A DNA stretch of 42,054 bases from Parendozoicomonas verongulae (GCF_009711465.1 NZ_SMME01000844.1:1-42054), one strand, 5' to 3'; positions 1 through 9,282 are shown, numbered from the stretch's first letter. Made by a program: numbers and translations. The notes: generated by a model from the sequence alone, not told the origin.

Positions 1-417
1 GCTGACATTATTGCAGGGAAAAAACTCAAGTCTGTCGACAGGAACAAGCTTGCCAGAGAGAAGGTGAGTGGGGATGGTGAGGGAATTGCGGGGGCACTCA
101 ATCGCGCGATCAAGAGTGAAAAATTGACAGATCGGAATGATATGCTCAATGCCCTGGTAGAAGATCTTGGCTCTGTTCTTGATGACTTCTTCTATGATTC
201 GAACGGTGACCTGAATCCTGGCAGACATGGACATTTGAATCAGGAACTGGAAAAGGCTATTGAGGGTTCTGATTTGAGCGGTGCCCTCGGTCATATTCAG
301 CAGCAGCCTTTGGGGGAGCTCATTGTGTCAGCCCATGCAAAACAAGGTGGGACACGTCAGGAAATGAGTGATCTGATTGCTGAATGGGTCAGCAATCAGA
401 TGTCAGGTGAGGAGTAG
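1..417 (+). CDS. 3' part of an unrecognised protein, truncated by the window edge
   Basis: The reading frame is open from base 1, with no stop before the GTG at 64, and ends with TAG at 415-417. The visible 138 codons are therefore probably the C-terminal part of a longer gene, not a 117-aa protein starting at 64. The segment is acidic and hydrophilic, predicted mostly helical, with no membrane segment or cysteine. It contains a DSNGDLNPGRHG stretch and ends in NQMSGEE. I do not recognise the family and assign no function. It converges on rlmF (ends at 436), leaving 18 bases between the stops, so it is not in an operon with its right neighbour. The GTG at 64 remains possible as a start, but its upstream sequence shows only a weak purine run (GAGAGAAG). 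Confidence 0.6.
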   Translation, partial: ADIIAGKKLKSVDRNKLAREKVSGDGEGIAGALNRAIKSEKLTDRNDMLNALVEDLGSVLDDFFYDSNGDLNPGRHGHLNQELEKAIEGSDLSGALGHIQQQPLGELIVSAHAKQGGTRQEMSDLIAEWVSNQMSGEE

Positions 418-435
418 AAGCGTGAGGTCTGGCTC

Positions 436-1356
436 CTACTGATAGCGCCAGGCAAGAAGGTGGCTGGTTTTTTGTCCCTGACTCATTTTGATTACCCGTA
501 CCTGCCGAGCCTTTTGTGTGTGTAGAATACGTTTGAGGGTAGGTAGATTATCTTTCTTTGAAACAAGACTTGTGAACCAGTGAACCTGATCTGCAAAGTC
601 TTCACTTTCCTTGATCATACGTTTCAGGAATGCGACTTCCCCTCCTTCACACCACAATTCGGTTTTCTGCCCACCGAAGTTGCGTTTGTCTTTCAGCTCT
701 TTTGAAGAGCTTTTCTTTTTGCCTGCATTCAGGTTATTCCACTTTCGCAAACTGCCTGTCTGTGCCTCTTCCAGTGAACTGTGGAACGGTGGGTTGCAGA
801 GGGTAAGATCAAAACGGTCTGTCGGTTTGATGATGCCATGGAAAATATTTTTGACACTCTTTTGGTGAACTACGCGAATCAGCTTATCCAGCCCTGGGTT
901 TCCCTGGCTAATCAGGTGGGCGGTTTTTACTGATACGGGATCAATATCCGAAGCGACAAATTGCCAGCCATAACTGCGAGCGCCGATGATGGGATAGATG
1001 CAATTTGCACCTGTTCCGATATCCAGACAACGAACGCCTTTCCCTGTGGGCGGTTTACCATCATGTTCTTCAGCCAGCAGATCTGCCAGATAGTGAATCA
1101 TATCTGCACGCCCCGGAATGGGCGGGCAAAGGTAGCCTTCAGGGATTTGCCAATGGGTTACCTGATAATGATGGGCTAACAGAGCCTTGTTCAGGTGGAG
1201 AACGGCTTGCTTTGAACTGAAATCGACGGTCTTTTCTCCAGCCGGATTGGTGCGGATGAAAGTCTTAAGAGCTGGAAGTGTGGTGCACAATGCATCAAGG
1301 TCGTAGCGCCCTTGATGAGGATTGCGAGGGTGCAGCTGGGTTGTTTTCTTGGACAT
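436..1356 (-). CDS. rlmF: 23S rRNA (adenine(1618)-N6)-methyltransferase RlmF
   Basis: Predicted SAM-dependent methyltransferase that makes m6A1618 in 23S rRNA, acting in the cytoplasm during large-subunit assembly. The 306-aa protein is full length for the RlmF/YbiN family. It starts with the family's N-terminal motif LHPRNPHQGRYD (residues 8-19). The SAM-binding glycine loop is LDIGTGANCIYP (111-122), an acidic motif ASDID lies at 135-139, and the catalytic N6-adenine motif NPPF is at 188-191, followed by HSS. It lies downstream of the YjiK-like gene on the same strand, but 131 bases and an inverted repeat separate them, so it is probably transcribed on its own. The family is identified with high confidence; the exact base modified is inferred from the family. 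Confidence 0.93.
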   Translation of the reverse strand: MSKKTTQLHPRNPHQGRYDLDALCTTLPALKTFIRTNPAGEKTVDFSSKQAVLHLNKALLAHHYQVTHWQIPEGYLCPPIPGRADMIHYLADLLAEEHDGKPPTGKGVRCLDIGTGANCIYPIIGARSYGWQFVASDIDPVSVKTAHLISQGNPGLDKLIRVVHQKSVKNIFHGIIKPTDRFDLTLCNPPFHSSLEEAQTGSLRKWNNLNAGKKKSSSKELKDKRNFGGQKTELWCEGGEVAFLKRMIKESEDFADQVHWFTSLVSKKDNLPTLKRILHTQKARQVRVIKMSQGQKTSHLLAWRYQ

Positions 1357-1398
1357 CGTTCTAAGGCGCAGTGGCTTAAGGGTGGAACTGCCAGTGAT

Positions 1399-1432
1399 TT
1401 ACCCCCTTAAATACAAGGATTTAAAGGGGTAA
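1399..1432 (-). terminator. Inverted repeat between the YjiK-like gene and rlmF
   Basis: Two 14-base arms (1399-1412 and 1419-1432) pair with a single A-C mismatch around a 6-base loop. It lies just downstream of the minus-strand YjiK-like gene, which ends at 1488. No clear U-tract follows on the minus strand, so it could be a weak intrinsic terminator, an mRNA 3'-end stabiliser, or part of the rlmF leader. Confidence 0.4.
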
Positions 1433-1487
1433 GGTTTAAAGTGAGCATTCTTTACGGATTTTTCTGTCAGGGCTCAGAACGGCTAGA

Positions 1488-2438
1488 TCATACCCCTGTT
1501 GCAGTGGCCTCGTTATTTGCCTTTTTGGTGAATCTGTAGAACAAATTGGGTTCACTGACAATGTAAATGTCACCCTTGTCGTCCATAGTTATGCCTTCTG
1601 GCTGAGGTAAGAAGTTACGCAAGTGAGGGATAATGCCTAAACCGAGAGTGCTGACGACCTTACCGTCCATTGTGACCTCAATAAGTTGGCGTGACTCATC
1701 GCTAAGAACAAGCAGGTTGCCAGAGCGTTGGTCGTAGTGCAGTCCTGACAGATCACTGCTCTCAGAGATAATCGCTTTATTGATTCTGGGATCCTGATTG
1801 ATTTCTATATGATTCGTTAAACCATTCAGGGAAAATCCTTTTATATTGTAAATAGCCATTGGGTCCCGTTCTTTGGCTACCCAGGCGCTGTTCTGGTTGG
1901 AATCCCAGGCCAGACCTTCAAAGCCTTTGTTGCGACCACTGCCAATACCAATAGTGACTTTAGGGCTGTCATCAAAAACGATCTTCTGAGTTGTTTCATT
2001 CAGGGTGATCTGGGCAATCGTATGTCGGCGCTCGTCGGCTACCAGATACTTATCATGTCCCATCCAGGCGATGGCTTCTACATCCTCAAACCCTTCCATG
2101 TCCAGAGAGCGTATGAGTTCTCCATCGCGACTGATTTCGGCCAGCAGGTTGCTGTTCGTTACACCGATCAGCATTTTGGTGTCGTCATTCCAGGTGAGGC
2201 CTGAAAGGTTGTCAGGAATACCCTGTACCACCAGCCCTTTGATATCCATGCGGTAATCGTTTAACCAGACGGCAGCTGCTTTGCTTTCTTCTGATGTTGT
2301 GACATTCAGATAGACGCGATAAAGGATATCGTCCAGGTTGGCAATGTGACCGACATAGGCGATCAAGCCAAGGGTCGCAGCCAATTTTGCGGGCCGGGAA
2401 AACAAATATTTTTGGAGGGGGCGGGGAAGCGATTTCAT
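1488..2438 (-). CDS. SdiA-regulated domain / YjiK-like membrane-anchored beta-propeller protein
   Basis: This 316-aa protein resembles the SdiA-regulated (YjiK) family. An N-terminal basic stretch and one hydrophobic segment (about residues 14-32) would anchor it in the inner membrane with the rest in the periplasm. The remainder carries repeated propeller-like strands: NLSGLTWNDDTKMLIGVTN, EDVEAIAWMGHDKYLVADE, GFEGLAWDSNQNSAWVAKE, SDLSGLHYDQRSGNLLVLSD and QPEGITMDDKGDIYIVSEP. The recurrent L-x-W/Y plus V-x-D/E pattern is typical of these six-bladed-like propellers. The biochemical role of the family is not established. The gene sits 162 bases downstream of yciK with a hairpin in the gap, so it may have its own promoter. 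The family call is by pattern only. Confidence 0.75.
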   Translation of the reverse strand: MKSLPRPLQKYLFSRPAKLAATLGLIAYVGHIANLDDILYRVYLNVTTSEESKAAAVWLNDYRMDIKGLVVQGIPDNLSGLTWNDDTKMLIGVTNSNLLAEISRDGELIRSLDMEGFEDVEAIAWMGHDKYLVADERRHTIAQITLNETTQKIVFDDSPKVTIGIGSGRNKGFEGLAWDSNQNSAWVAKERDPMAIYNIKGFSLNGLTNHIEINQDPRINKAIISESSDLSGLHYDQRSGNLLVLSDESRQLIEVTMDGKVVSTLGLGIIPHLRNFLPQPEGITMDDKGDIYIVSEPNLFYRFTKKANNEATATGV

Positions 2439-2565
2439 TACAACAGGCTCATTGGAGGTCGAGTGGCGACAGTATCGCCAATGAGATGTGAAATAAACAT
2501 GAACATAGGGAAAAGGGTGATCTACGACTCTCTTTCTTTCTGTTGGAGGCTCTACAAAGCCTATC

Positions 2566-2589
2566 TCGCCTCCGTGGAACAGGAGGCGA
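2566..2589 (-). terminator. Hairpin downstream of yciK
   Basis: A perfect 8-bp stem (2566-2573 with 2582-2589) and an 8-base loop lie 12 bases beyond the yciK stop on the minus strand. It marks the likely end of the mtaD-ubiG-mupP-yciK operon. There is no U-tract, so termination may be partial or Rho-assisted. Confidence 0.45.
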
Positions 2590-2600
2590 ACCCCGGGTTG

Positions 2601-3341
2601 CTATTGTGCTTTCAATGTTTGGCCGTTGATATCATGGCTGTCGCTGCCCATCAGGTAAAGATACAGGGGCATAATATCCTCCGGTGTTGGCAGGGTTTCC
2701 GGATTTTCTGCCGGGTAAGCACCAGCGCGCATGGATGTACGGGTAGCACCAGGATTGATAGCATTGGAGCGCACACGGCTCAAACCGTCTTCCTCATCTG
2801 CCAGCACCTGCATCAAACCCTCGGTGGCAAACTTGGAGACACTATAAGCGCCCCAGTGCGCCCGGCCTTTGCTGCCAACAGAGGAGCTGGTGAATACCAC
2901 GGAAGCTTCTGGTGCTTCCCGCAAAAGGGGAATTAACTCTCGGGTGAGCATAAACTCCGCATTGACATTCACCTGCATAACCCGCTGCCAGGTATCCGGG
3001 TCATACTGAAACAGTGGTCCAAGGCGACCTAGAAGGCCAGCGTTGTGGAGCAGACCATCCAGACGGCCAAACTCTTTTCCAATGGTATTGGCCAGCTCCT
3101 GATAGTCATGAAAAGTGGCTGTTTCGAGATTCAGGGGAACAATAGCGGGTTGAGGATGACCTGCTTTCTCTATTTCATCGTATACCTTTTCCAGCTTTTC
3201 CGTAGTGCGGCCCAGAAGAATGACGGTGGCACCATGTCTGGCATAGGTGAGCGCCGCAGTACGACCAATACCGTCACCGGCACCTGTCACCAGAATTACC
3301 TTGTTTTCCAGAAGGTTGCCTGGCGCCTGATAGTCAAACAT
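2601..3341 (-). CDS. yciK: YciK-family short-chain dehydrogenase/reductase
   Basis: A classical SDR of 246 aa from the chosen start. The cofactor loop TGAGDGIG begins near residue 19, HNAG near 99, the catalytic serine lies in TSSSVGSKG, and the Y-x-x-x-K pair is in AYSVSK (about Y166 and K170). It should be a cytoplasmic NAD(P)-dependent oxidoreductase; the physiological substrate of YciK is not known. An ATG at 3347 lies two codons upstream, but the AGGA element is then only 2 bases away. The ATG at 3341 has proper spacing and gives the MFDY start I know from Pseudomonas homologues. It is the last gene of the mtaD-ubiG-mupP-yciK run, 66 bases after mupP. The family is certain; the function is open. 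Confidence 0.9.
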   Translation of the reverse strand: MFDYQAPGNLLENKVILVTGAGDGIGRTAALTYARHGATVILLGRTTEKLEKVYDEIEKAGHPQPAIVPLNLETATFHDYQELANTIGKEFGRLDGLLHNAGLLGRLGPLFQYDPDTWQRVMQVNVNAEFMLTRELIPLLREAPEASVVFTSSSVGSKGRAHWGAYSVSKFATEGLMQVLADEEDGLSRVRSNAINPGATRTSMRAGAYPAENPETLPTPEDIMPLYLYLMGSDSHDINGQTLKAQ

Positions 3342-3407
3342 GGTCATTTTCCTTTCTTTACTACAAAGAGCCGCCCATGGTGGTGTTGGTATATGGCGGC
3401 AAAGTGG

Positions 3408-4118
3408 TTAGGCTGGCAGGTTCCAGTTACACTCATCCAGCCATTCGAGAATCCCCTGAGGAGACTCGCTATTATAGTCAGCCTGCCAGGTATCCGGGTC
3501 GATACCTAGTGGGATAAAACCATACAGTGCCGTGATGGTTTTCATGCCTGCTCGCTGACCAGCCAGAATGTCCCGCTCGTGATCACCAATGTAAACACAG
3601 GCGGCCGGATCGCAGGACAGCGTGTCGGAGGCTTTCCAGAGTGACTCCGGGTCAGGCTTGCTGTTTTTGACATCGTCGGGACACACCAGCACACTGCAGC
3701 GTTCGTTCAAATCCAGCTGATCGAGCAGGGGCAGAGTTAACCCCTTTGGTTTGTTGGTGACAATGCCCCAGGGAATACCGCGCGCTTCAATAGCTGCCAG
3801 CAATGGTTCAATACCCTCAAAGAGTTTGGCGGGATTATTCCGCTCAGGATTGGCTGTGTGGGTTTTATAATTTGCCAGCAGACGGTTGCGCAGGGTGTCG
3901 AAGCCCGGTTCGTCAGGTTGCAGGGCATAACCCAGGGCGACCAGGCCTCTAGAGCCCTGAGACACGGTGGCGCGAATCTCATTCGCAGGCAGAGGCTGGT
4001 AGTCATCTTCTCGCAGCATGGTGTTGAGAACATGTATGAAGTCCTCTGATGTATCCAGAAGTGTGCCGTCAAGGTCGAATAATATGGCTTGTATCCCATT
4101 CGTCAGGCAGCCTTCCAT
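3408..4118 (-). CDS. mupP: HAD-superfamily phosphatase, probable MupP (MurNAc-6-phosphate phosphatase)
   Basis: A 236-aa HAD hydrolase of the Gph/phosphoglycolate phosphatase type. Motif I is FDLDGTLLDT, with nucleophile D15 and acid D17. Motif II is IVTNKP, motif III the PKGLTLP/SKPDPE region, and motif IV is IGDHERD. In Pseudomonas the gene between ubiG and yciK is mupP, which dephosphorylates N-acetylmuramic acid 6-phosphate in peptidoglycan recycling. The same neighbours here support that name over phosphoglycolate phosphatase (Gph), which sequence alone cannot exclude. It follows ubiG by 25 bases. Family certain, substrate inferred from context. Confidence 0.82.
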   Translation of the reverse strand: MEGCLTNGIQAILFDLDGTLLDTSEDFIHVLNTMLREDDYQPLPANEIRATVSQGSRGLVALGYALQPDEPGFDTLRNRLLANYKTHTANPERNNPAKLFEGIEPLLAAIEARGIPWGIVTNKPKGLTLPLLDQLDLNERCSVLVCPDDVKNSKPDPESLWKASDTLSCDPAACVYIGDHERDILAGQRAGMKTITALYGFIPLGIDPDTWQADYNSESPQGILEWLDECNWNLPA

Positions 4119-4143
4119 TGTCGTCCATCCTGTGGTGTGTTTA

Positions 4144-4878
4144 TTAGTCCAGTTTATCCGGGCGAGTGGTGTGAATCATATAGTTCACATCCAGATCCCG
4201 CTCCTGCAGCCAGTAGCGTTGAGTCAGCGGGTTGTACAGTAAACCGGTGGAGTGATGAATATCCAGCTGAGACTGGCGACACCAGCCGGTTAGCTCATGG
4301 GGCTTGATAAACTTCTTGAAGTCATGAGTTCCTTTAGGTAACAGGTTCAGCACATACTCTGCACCAGCAATGGCAAATAACCAGGCTTTAGGGTTGCGAT
4401 TGATAGTGGAAAAGAAGACATGACCACCGGGCTTCACCAGCTTGGCACAGGCGGCGATAACCTTGGAGGGGTCGGGTACATGCTCCAGCATTTCCAGGCA
4501 GGTCACGATATCGAAGCTGGCAGGGGTGTCCTCCGCCATCTGCTCAGCGGTGACTTGCTGGTAAGTCACTTCCACACCGCTTTCCAGACCGTGCAAACGT
4601 GCCACGGCCAGAGGGGCTTCCCCCATATCAATACCGGTCACTTTGGCGCCACGACGGGCCATGGACTCACTGAGAATTCCGCCGCCACAGCCAACGTCTA
4701 ACACGGTTTTACCGGCAAGGCTGGCACGCTGATCGATATAGTCCAGTCTTAGCGGGTTGATCTGATGCAGGGGGCGGAACTCACTGTTTTGATCCCACCA
4801 CCTGCTGGCCAAGGCTTCAAACTTGGCCACTTCCTCGCGATCAACGTTATCGCTTTTATTGTTATGTCCTTTATTCAT
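4144..4878 (-). CDS. ubiG: Ubiquinone biosynthesis O-methyltransferase UbiG
   Basis: UbiG carries out both O-methylations of ubiquinone biosynthesis with SAM at the inner membrane. The 244-aa protein has the family's N-terminal signature [15 protein letters not shown] (16-30) and the phrase [16 protein letters not shown]-binding motif I is [12 protein letters not shown] (60-71), the acidic residue after motif II is in TGIDMG, and the post-[12 protein letters not shown] block is present, with a C-terminal [12 protein letters not shown] segment typical of UbiG. It starts at ATG with a GGGATAAG Shine-Dalgarno. Only 9 bases separate it from the upstream amidohydrolase, so the two are co-transcribed. 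Very confident. Confidence 0.97.
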   Translation of the reverse strand: MNKGHNNKSDNVDREEVAKFEALASRWWDQNSEFRPLHQINPLRLDYIDQRASLAGKTVLDVGCGGGILSESMARRGAKVTGIDMGEAPLAVARLHGLESGVEVTYQQVTAEQMAEDTPASFDIVTCLEMLEHVPDPSKVIAACAKLVKPGGHVFFSTINRNPKAWLFAIAGAEYVLNLLPKGTHDFKKFIKPHELTGWCRQSQLDIHHSTGLLYNPLTQRYWLQERDLDVNYMIHTTRPDKLD

Positions 4879-4887
4879 GGGTACAAC

Positions 4888-6237
4888 TTATCCCTGACGG
4901 CTTGCAGATATGCGTTTTTGCCAGTAGTTCGCTCTCTGTTTCAACCAGGCCTCATCCAGAGTGGTGAGGTGGCGATCCTCCATCAGAGCTTTACCGTTCA
5001 CCCAAACATGAGTGAACTGGTTACGGCTGGCGGTATAGATCAGTTGGGATACCGGGTTATATACCGGCAGGTTTTCCAACTCGTTCATGGCAATAGCGGC
5101 TATATCCGCCTGTTTGCCAATTTCCAGACTACCGGTTTGCGTGTCTATGCCCATAGCGCGGGCGCCGTTGATTGTGGCCGCTTCAAGTGCCCCCCAGGCA
5201 CTTAGCGCAGTGGCATCCTGTCCCACGGCCTTAGCAATCAACGAAGCAGTACGGGTTTCACCGAGCATATCCAGATCGTTGTTGCTGGCGCAGCCGTCAG
5301 TACCGATGGCGACGTTGACCCCGGCCTGCTGCAACCGGGCAACCGGAGAAAAACCACTGGCCAGTTTCAGGTTGGATTCCGGACAGTGGATAACACTGCA
5401 GCCGTTCTGAGCAATCAGCTGAATTTCCGCTTCGTTCAGCTGAGTCATATGGGTGCACTGCAATCGAGGGGAAAGGAAGCCCAGTTCGGCCAGACGGCGC
5501 AGTGGGCGCATGCCGGTTTTCTCAATGGATTCTTTGATTTCCTGAGCGCTTTCGTGAATGTGCATCTGCACATTGACGTCCAGTTGTTCGGAGAGGGTGA
5601 TGATCTCTTTCAGGGGCGCATCGCTGACTGAATAGGGTGCATGGGGGCCAAAACCTACGAGGATGCTGTCCTGATTGCGGAACAGGTCAATGGTATCCAG
5701 ACCTTTGGAGATGTAATTGGCGGCGTCTTTTGCCCAGCCGGTGGGGAAGTCCAGCACCGGGAATACCAACTGGCAGCGCATGCCACCTTCCAGTGCTGCA
5801 TGACCGGCAGCTTCCGGAAAGAAGTAGTTGTCGCTGAATGTGGTAGTGCCGCCACGGATCATTTCTGCCATGGCCAGACGAGTGCCGTCGTGAACAAAGT
5901 CTTCATTCACAAACTGACCTTCGGCTGGCCAGATATGATTGTTGAGCCACTCTATAACGGGCAAATCGTCGGACAGCCCCCGGAACAGGCTCATGGCAGC
6001 ATGACCATGGGTGTTGATAAAACCGGGAATCAGTGTGTGTTCAGCGAGATTCTGGATAATATCTGCTGACCAGTGAGCCTTGGCATCTGCAGTAGGAAGC
6101 AGGGCCGTAATTTTGCCATCAGTGATCGCGAGAGAGTGATCCTCAAGGATAGTTCTGGAACCGTCCACAGGAATAATCCAGCGGGCGTGGATCAGTGTGT
6201 CAGCATGTTGCTGTCCGGATGGCGTGGTGTTGGTCAT
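4888..6237 (-). CDS. mtaD: TRZ/ATZ-family amidohydrolase, probable 5-methylthioadenosine/S-adenosylhomocysteine deaminase
   Basis: Metal-dependent hydrolase of the SsnA/TrzA/MtaD group, 449 aa from the ATG at 6237 (a GTG at 6249 is in frame but less likely). The metal motif HGH is within INTHGHAAMSLFRG, a second metal histidine is in MHIHESAQE, and the catalytic region reads CPESNLKLASG followed by GTDGCASNNDLDML. In Pseudomonas the homologue beside ubiG deaminates methylthioadenosine, and mtnA lies between it and gyrA. Here no mtnA is present, and the gene instead diverges directly from gyrA. It is the first gene of the mtaD-ubiG-mupP-yciK operon. The amidohydrolase fold is certain; the nucleoside substrate is inferred. 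Confidence 0.85.
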   Translation of the reverse strand: MTNTTPSGQQHADTLIHARWIIPVDGSRTILEDHSLAITDGKITALLPTADAKAHWSADIIQNLAEHTLIPGFINTHGHAAMSLFRGLSDDLPVIEWLNNHIWPAEGQFVNEDFVHDGTRLAMAEMIRGGTTTFSDNYFFPEAAGHAALEGGMRCQLVFPVLDFPTGWAKDAANYISKGLDTIDLFRNQDSILVGFGPHAPYSVSDAPLKEIITLSEQLDVNVQMHIHESAQEIKESIEKTGMRPLRRLAELGFLSPRLQCTHMTQLNEAEIQLIAQNGCSVIHCPESNLKLASGFSPVARLQQAGVNVAIGTDGCASNNDLDMLGETRTASLIAKAVGQDATALSAWGALEAATINGARAMGIDTQTGSLEIGKQADIAAIAMNELENLPVYNPVSQLIYTASRNQFTHVWVNGKALMEDRHLTTLDEAWLKQRANYWQKRISASRQG

Positions 6238-6404
6238 GATTATATCCACAGTCGAATTGCTCGAATTATACCTGAAATAGCAACTGAAACAGCCCTTATT
6301 TCCTGTAGAGCTTGGCAGGATGTGTAAGTGAACTCTAACGGGGCAACTGATAAATCGAATGGGTGATTTTAATTTGTATTAGATGCGACCAGTCGTACGG
6401 GTTA

Positions 6405-6413
6405 TGGTATGAT
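6405..6413 (+). promoter_or_regulatory. Candidate extended -10 promoter of gyrA
   Basis: The sequence TGGTATGAT is an extended -10 element (TGn plus TATGAT). The -35 position holds only a partial match, GCGACC at 6385-6390. This would start the gyrA transcript near 6420, giving a leader of about 190 nt. Confidence 0.45.
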
Positions 6414-6424
6414 TTACCGATTTC

Positions 6425-6460
6425 CGGCTGCCATTTCGCCCCTTAGGGCTTTGGCAGCCG
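6425..6460 (+). promoter_or_regulatory. Branched stem-loop in the gyrA leader
   Basis: A perfect 9-bp outer stem (6425-6433 with 6452-6460) encloses a smaller GCCC/GGGC hairpin (6438-6441 with 6446-6449). It follows the candidate gyrA -10 at once, so it would form the extreme 5' end of the gyrA mRNA. No U-tract follows, so it is not a plain terminator. It may protect the 5' end or be regulatory. Confidence 0.45.
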
Positions 6461-6505
6461 CTGACAGATGACTGGATGAACCGGCATCACGCAGCCATGA
6501 GCGGA

Positions 6506-6541
6506 AAATACCTGCCTCAAAGCAGTTATGCGCAGGTATTT
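6506..6541 (+). promoter_or_regulatory. Second hairpin in the gyrA leader
   Basis: A perfect 10-bp stem (6506-6515 with 6532-6541) and a 16-base loop lie about 67 bases upstream of the gyrA ATG. Together with the stem at 6425-6460 it makes the leader unusually structured. Function unknown. Confidence 0.4.
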
Positions 6542-6608
6542 CATGGTAAATAACTGGTAACAGAGACGTGCCGGTTGATGACAGGCTTTTAAGGATCTTT
6601 TGGCATTT

Positions 6609-9260
6609 ATGGTAGACACTGCAAACGAAATTCTACCGGTCAACATTGAAGATGAACTCAAGCAGTCCTATCTGGACTACGCGATGAGTGTCATCGTTGG
6701 CCGGGCGTTGCCGGATGTTCGCGACGGACTCAAGCCCGTTCACAGGCGGGTGCTGTTCGCCATGAACGAACTCTCCAACGACTGGAACAAGCCCTATAAA
6801 AAGTCTGCTCGTGTTGTTGGTGATGTAATCGGTAAATACCACCCTCACGGTGACTCTGCGGTTTACGACACCATTGTGCGTATGGCACAAGATTTCTCCC
6901 TGCGCTATCCGCTGGTAGATGGTCAGGGTAATTTCGGTTCTATCGATGGCGACTCTGCCGCTGCCATGCGTTACACGGAAATTCGCATGGATAAACTCAG
7001 CCACGAGCTGTTGGCTGATCTGGATAAAGAAACCGTTGATTACGTGCCAAACTACGACGGCACCGAACAGATTCCCGAGGTTCTGCCAACCCGAATCCCT
7101 AACTTGCTGGTGAACGGCGGTGCAGGTATCGCGGTGGGTATGGCCACCAACATTCCTCCCCATAACCTCACTGAGGTTGTGAGAGGTTGTCTGCACCTTC
7201 TGGATAACCCGGAAGCCACTGTTGACGACCTGATGGAGTTTATTCCCGGCCCGGACTTCCCAACCTCCGCCATCATCAACGGCAAGGCCGGTATCCTGCA
7301 GGCTTACCGTACTGGCCGGGGTCGTATCTGGATTCGCTCCCGTGCGGAAGTGGTACCAGATCCGAAGAAAAATCGTGAAATTATCATCATTCACGAGCTG
7401 CCTTATCAGGTAAACAAGGCTCGCCTGATCGAGAAAATCGCCGAGCTGGTAAAAGACAAGAAGATTGAAGGCATCAGCGAAATCCGTGATGAGTCCGACA
7501 AGGACGGCTTGCGGGTTGTTATCGAGCTGCGCCGTGGCGAAGTGGGTGAAGTTGTTCTGAACAACCTCTATGCCCAGACCCAGCTGGAAACCGTGTTCGG
7601 TATCAACATGGTTGCGCTGGTGAATGGTCGTCCTCAGACCCTCGACCTGAAGCAGATGCTGGAAGCGTTTGTTCGTCATCGTCGTGAAGTTGTGACCCGC
7701 CGTACCGTTTATGAGCTGCGTAAAGCCCGTGAGCGTGGTCATACTCTGGAAGGTCTGGCAGTTGCCCTGTCCAATATCGATCCCATGATCGAAACCATCA
7801 AGAAATCCCAGAATGCAGCAGAAGCGAAAGACGCGCTGATGGCTCAGGCATGGGATGCCGGTCTGGTACTGAACATGCTGGAAAAAGCGGGAAGCGATTC
7901 CTGTCGTCCAGATGATCTGCCTTCCGCGTTTGGTATTGATGGTGACAAGTACCGTCTGTCTCCACAGCAGGCTCAGGCGATTCTGGAGATGCGTCTGCAG
8001 AAGCTGACCGGTCTGGAACACGAAAAGCTGCTGACAGAATACCGTGAGCTGCTGGACAGAATTGCCGAGCTGGTACTGATTCTTTCTGACCCTGCCCGTT
8101 TGATGGAAGTGATTCGCGAAGAGCTGGAAAAGGTGGTGGAAGAGTATGGCGACGAACGTCGTACCGAAATCATCTCTTCCCGCCGTGACCTCACCGTTGA
8201 AGATCTGATCACCGAAGAGGACATGGTGGTCACCCTGTCTCACAGTGGTTATGCCAAGACTGTTCCTCTGACGGAGTATCAGGCTCAGAAACGCGGTGGT
8301 AAAGGCAAGAGCTCCGGCTCTCTGAAAGACGAAGACTACGTTGAACACATGCTGGTGGCCAATACCCACACCCAGCTGTTGCTGTTCTCCAGCAAAGGTA
8401 AGGTTTACTGGCGCAAGGTGTACGAGATTCCTGTGGCATCCCGTACTGCCCGTGGCCGTCCGATTATCAATATCCTGCCGCTGGATGAAGGTGAGCGTAT
8501 CACCGCTATGCTGCCGGTTGCAGAATACAGTGAAGACAAATTTGTCGTATTCGCTACTGCCCACGGTACAGTGAAGAAGACGCCTCTGACAGCCTACTCC
8601 CGTCCGCTGTCTTCCGGTATTCGTGCGATCAACCTGGTGGAAGGCGATGAGCTGATTGGTGTATCTCTGTGTGATCCGGATCGTCGCATCATGCTGTTCA
8701 GCGATGCCGGTAAGGTTGTGCGCTTCCCGCAGGATCTTGTTCGCCCAATGGGTCGTACTGCAACGGGTGTCCGTGGCATCAAGCTGCAGGATGGCCAGAA
8801 GGTTGTATCCCTGATCTGCCCAACCAGCGATGCACCGGTTCTTACGGCAACCGCTAACGGTTTTGGTAAGCGTACCGCACTGGAAGAGTACCCCATCAAA
8901 GGGCGTGGTAATCAGGGGGTTGTATCCATCAAGGTCACCGATCGCAATGGCCCTGTTGTGGGTGCAGTACAGGTGGATGATGAGGACGATATTATCCTGA
9001 TCTCTGATATGGGTACGCTGGTGCGGACCCGTGCTTCCGAAGTTTCCATGGTGGGCCGTAACACTCAGGGTGTGCGTCTGATCCGTGTGGCAGATGGCGA
9101 GCAGCTGGTAGGCCTTGAGCGGGTGGCAGAACCTGATGAAGAAGATGTGGTTGGCGCTACTGTGGAAGCAGAAGGCACTGAATCCTCCTCTGATTTTGAT
9201 GATGTAACCGCTTCGGACGTTGAAAACAGTAGTGACGAAGGGGGCGATCAGGAGTCCTGA
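6609..9260 (+). CDS. gyrA: DNA gyrase subunit A
   Basis: The breakage-rejoining subunit of gyrase, an A2B2 complex that introduces negative supercoils. From the ATG at 6609 (883 aa) the numbering matches E. coli GyrA: catalytic Tyr122 in MRYTE, and quinolone-region Ser83 and Asp87 in [11 protein letters not shown]. The GyrA box of the C-terminal wrapping domain is QKRGGKG, within the first of the propeller repeats. The protein ends in a long acidic tail rich in Glu, Asp and Ser. A TTG at 6600 is also in frame, but it lies only 4 bases after AAGGAT, and the protein start [12 protein letters not shown] aligns with family N-termini. The gene has its own leader and terminator, so it is monocistronic. 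Unlike in Pseudomonas, serC does not follow. Confidence 0.99.
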   Translation: MVDTANEILPVNIEDELKQSYLDYAMSVIVGRALPDVRDGLKPVHRRVLFAMNELSNDWNKPYKKSARVVGDVIGKYHPHGDSAVYDTIVRMAQDFSLRYPLVDGQGNFGSIDGDSAAAMRYTEIRMDKLSHELLADLDKETVDYVPNYDGTEQIPEVLPTRIPNLLVNGGAGIAVGMATNIPPHNLTEVVRGCLHLLDNPEATVDDLMEFIPGPDFPTSAIINGKAGILQAYRTGRGRIWIRSRAEVVPDPKKNREIIIIHELPYQVNKARLIEKIAELVKDKKIEGISEIRDESDKDGLRVVIELRRGEVGEVVLNNLYAQTQLETVFGINMVALVNGRPQTLDLKQMLEAFVRHRREVVTRRTVYELRKARERGHTLEGLAVALSNIDPMIETIKKSQNAAEAKDALMAQAWDAGLVLNMLEKAGSDSCRPDDLPSAFGIDGDKYRLSPQQAQAILEMRLQKLTGLEHEKLLTEYRELLDRIAELVLILSDPARLMEVIREELEKVVEEYGDERRTEIISSRRDLTVEDLITEEDMVVTLSHSGYAKTVPLTEYQAQKRGGKGKSSGSLKDEDYVEHMLVANTHTQLLLFSSKGKVYWRKVYEIPVASRTARGRPIINILPLDEGERITAMLPVAEYSEDKFVVFATAHGTVKKTPLTAYSRPLSSGIRAINLVEGDELIGVSLCDPDRRIMLFSDAGKVVRFPQDLVRPMGRTATGVRGIKLQDGQKVVSLICPTSDAPVLTATANGFGKRTALEEYPIKGRGNQGVVSIKVTDRNGPVVGAVQVDDEDDIILISDMGTLVRTRASEVSMVGRNTQGVRLIRVADGEQLVGLERVAEPDEEDVVGATVEAEGTESSSDFDDVTASDVENSSDEGGDQES

Positions 9261-9282
9261 TCTTTCCTTTTTAAAAGACAAA

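Larger units (their letters stand above)
6238..6608. other. Divergent intergenic region between mtaD and gyrA
   Basis: About 370 bases with no convincing gene. It should hold the minus-strand promoter of the mtaD operon near its left end and the gyrA promoter and leader on the right. Two strong plus-strand hairpins, described separately, lie in the gyrA leader. A 72-codon minus-strand ORF overlapping the gyrA start is not supported. Confidence 0.6.

Noticed and set aside
6600..6608. TTG start for gyrA
   Set aside because: Too close to AAGGAT, and the resulting N-terminus does not match the family; ATG at 6609 fits E. coli numbering exactly.
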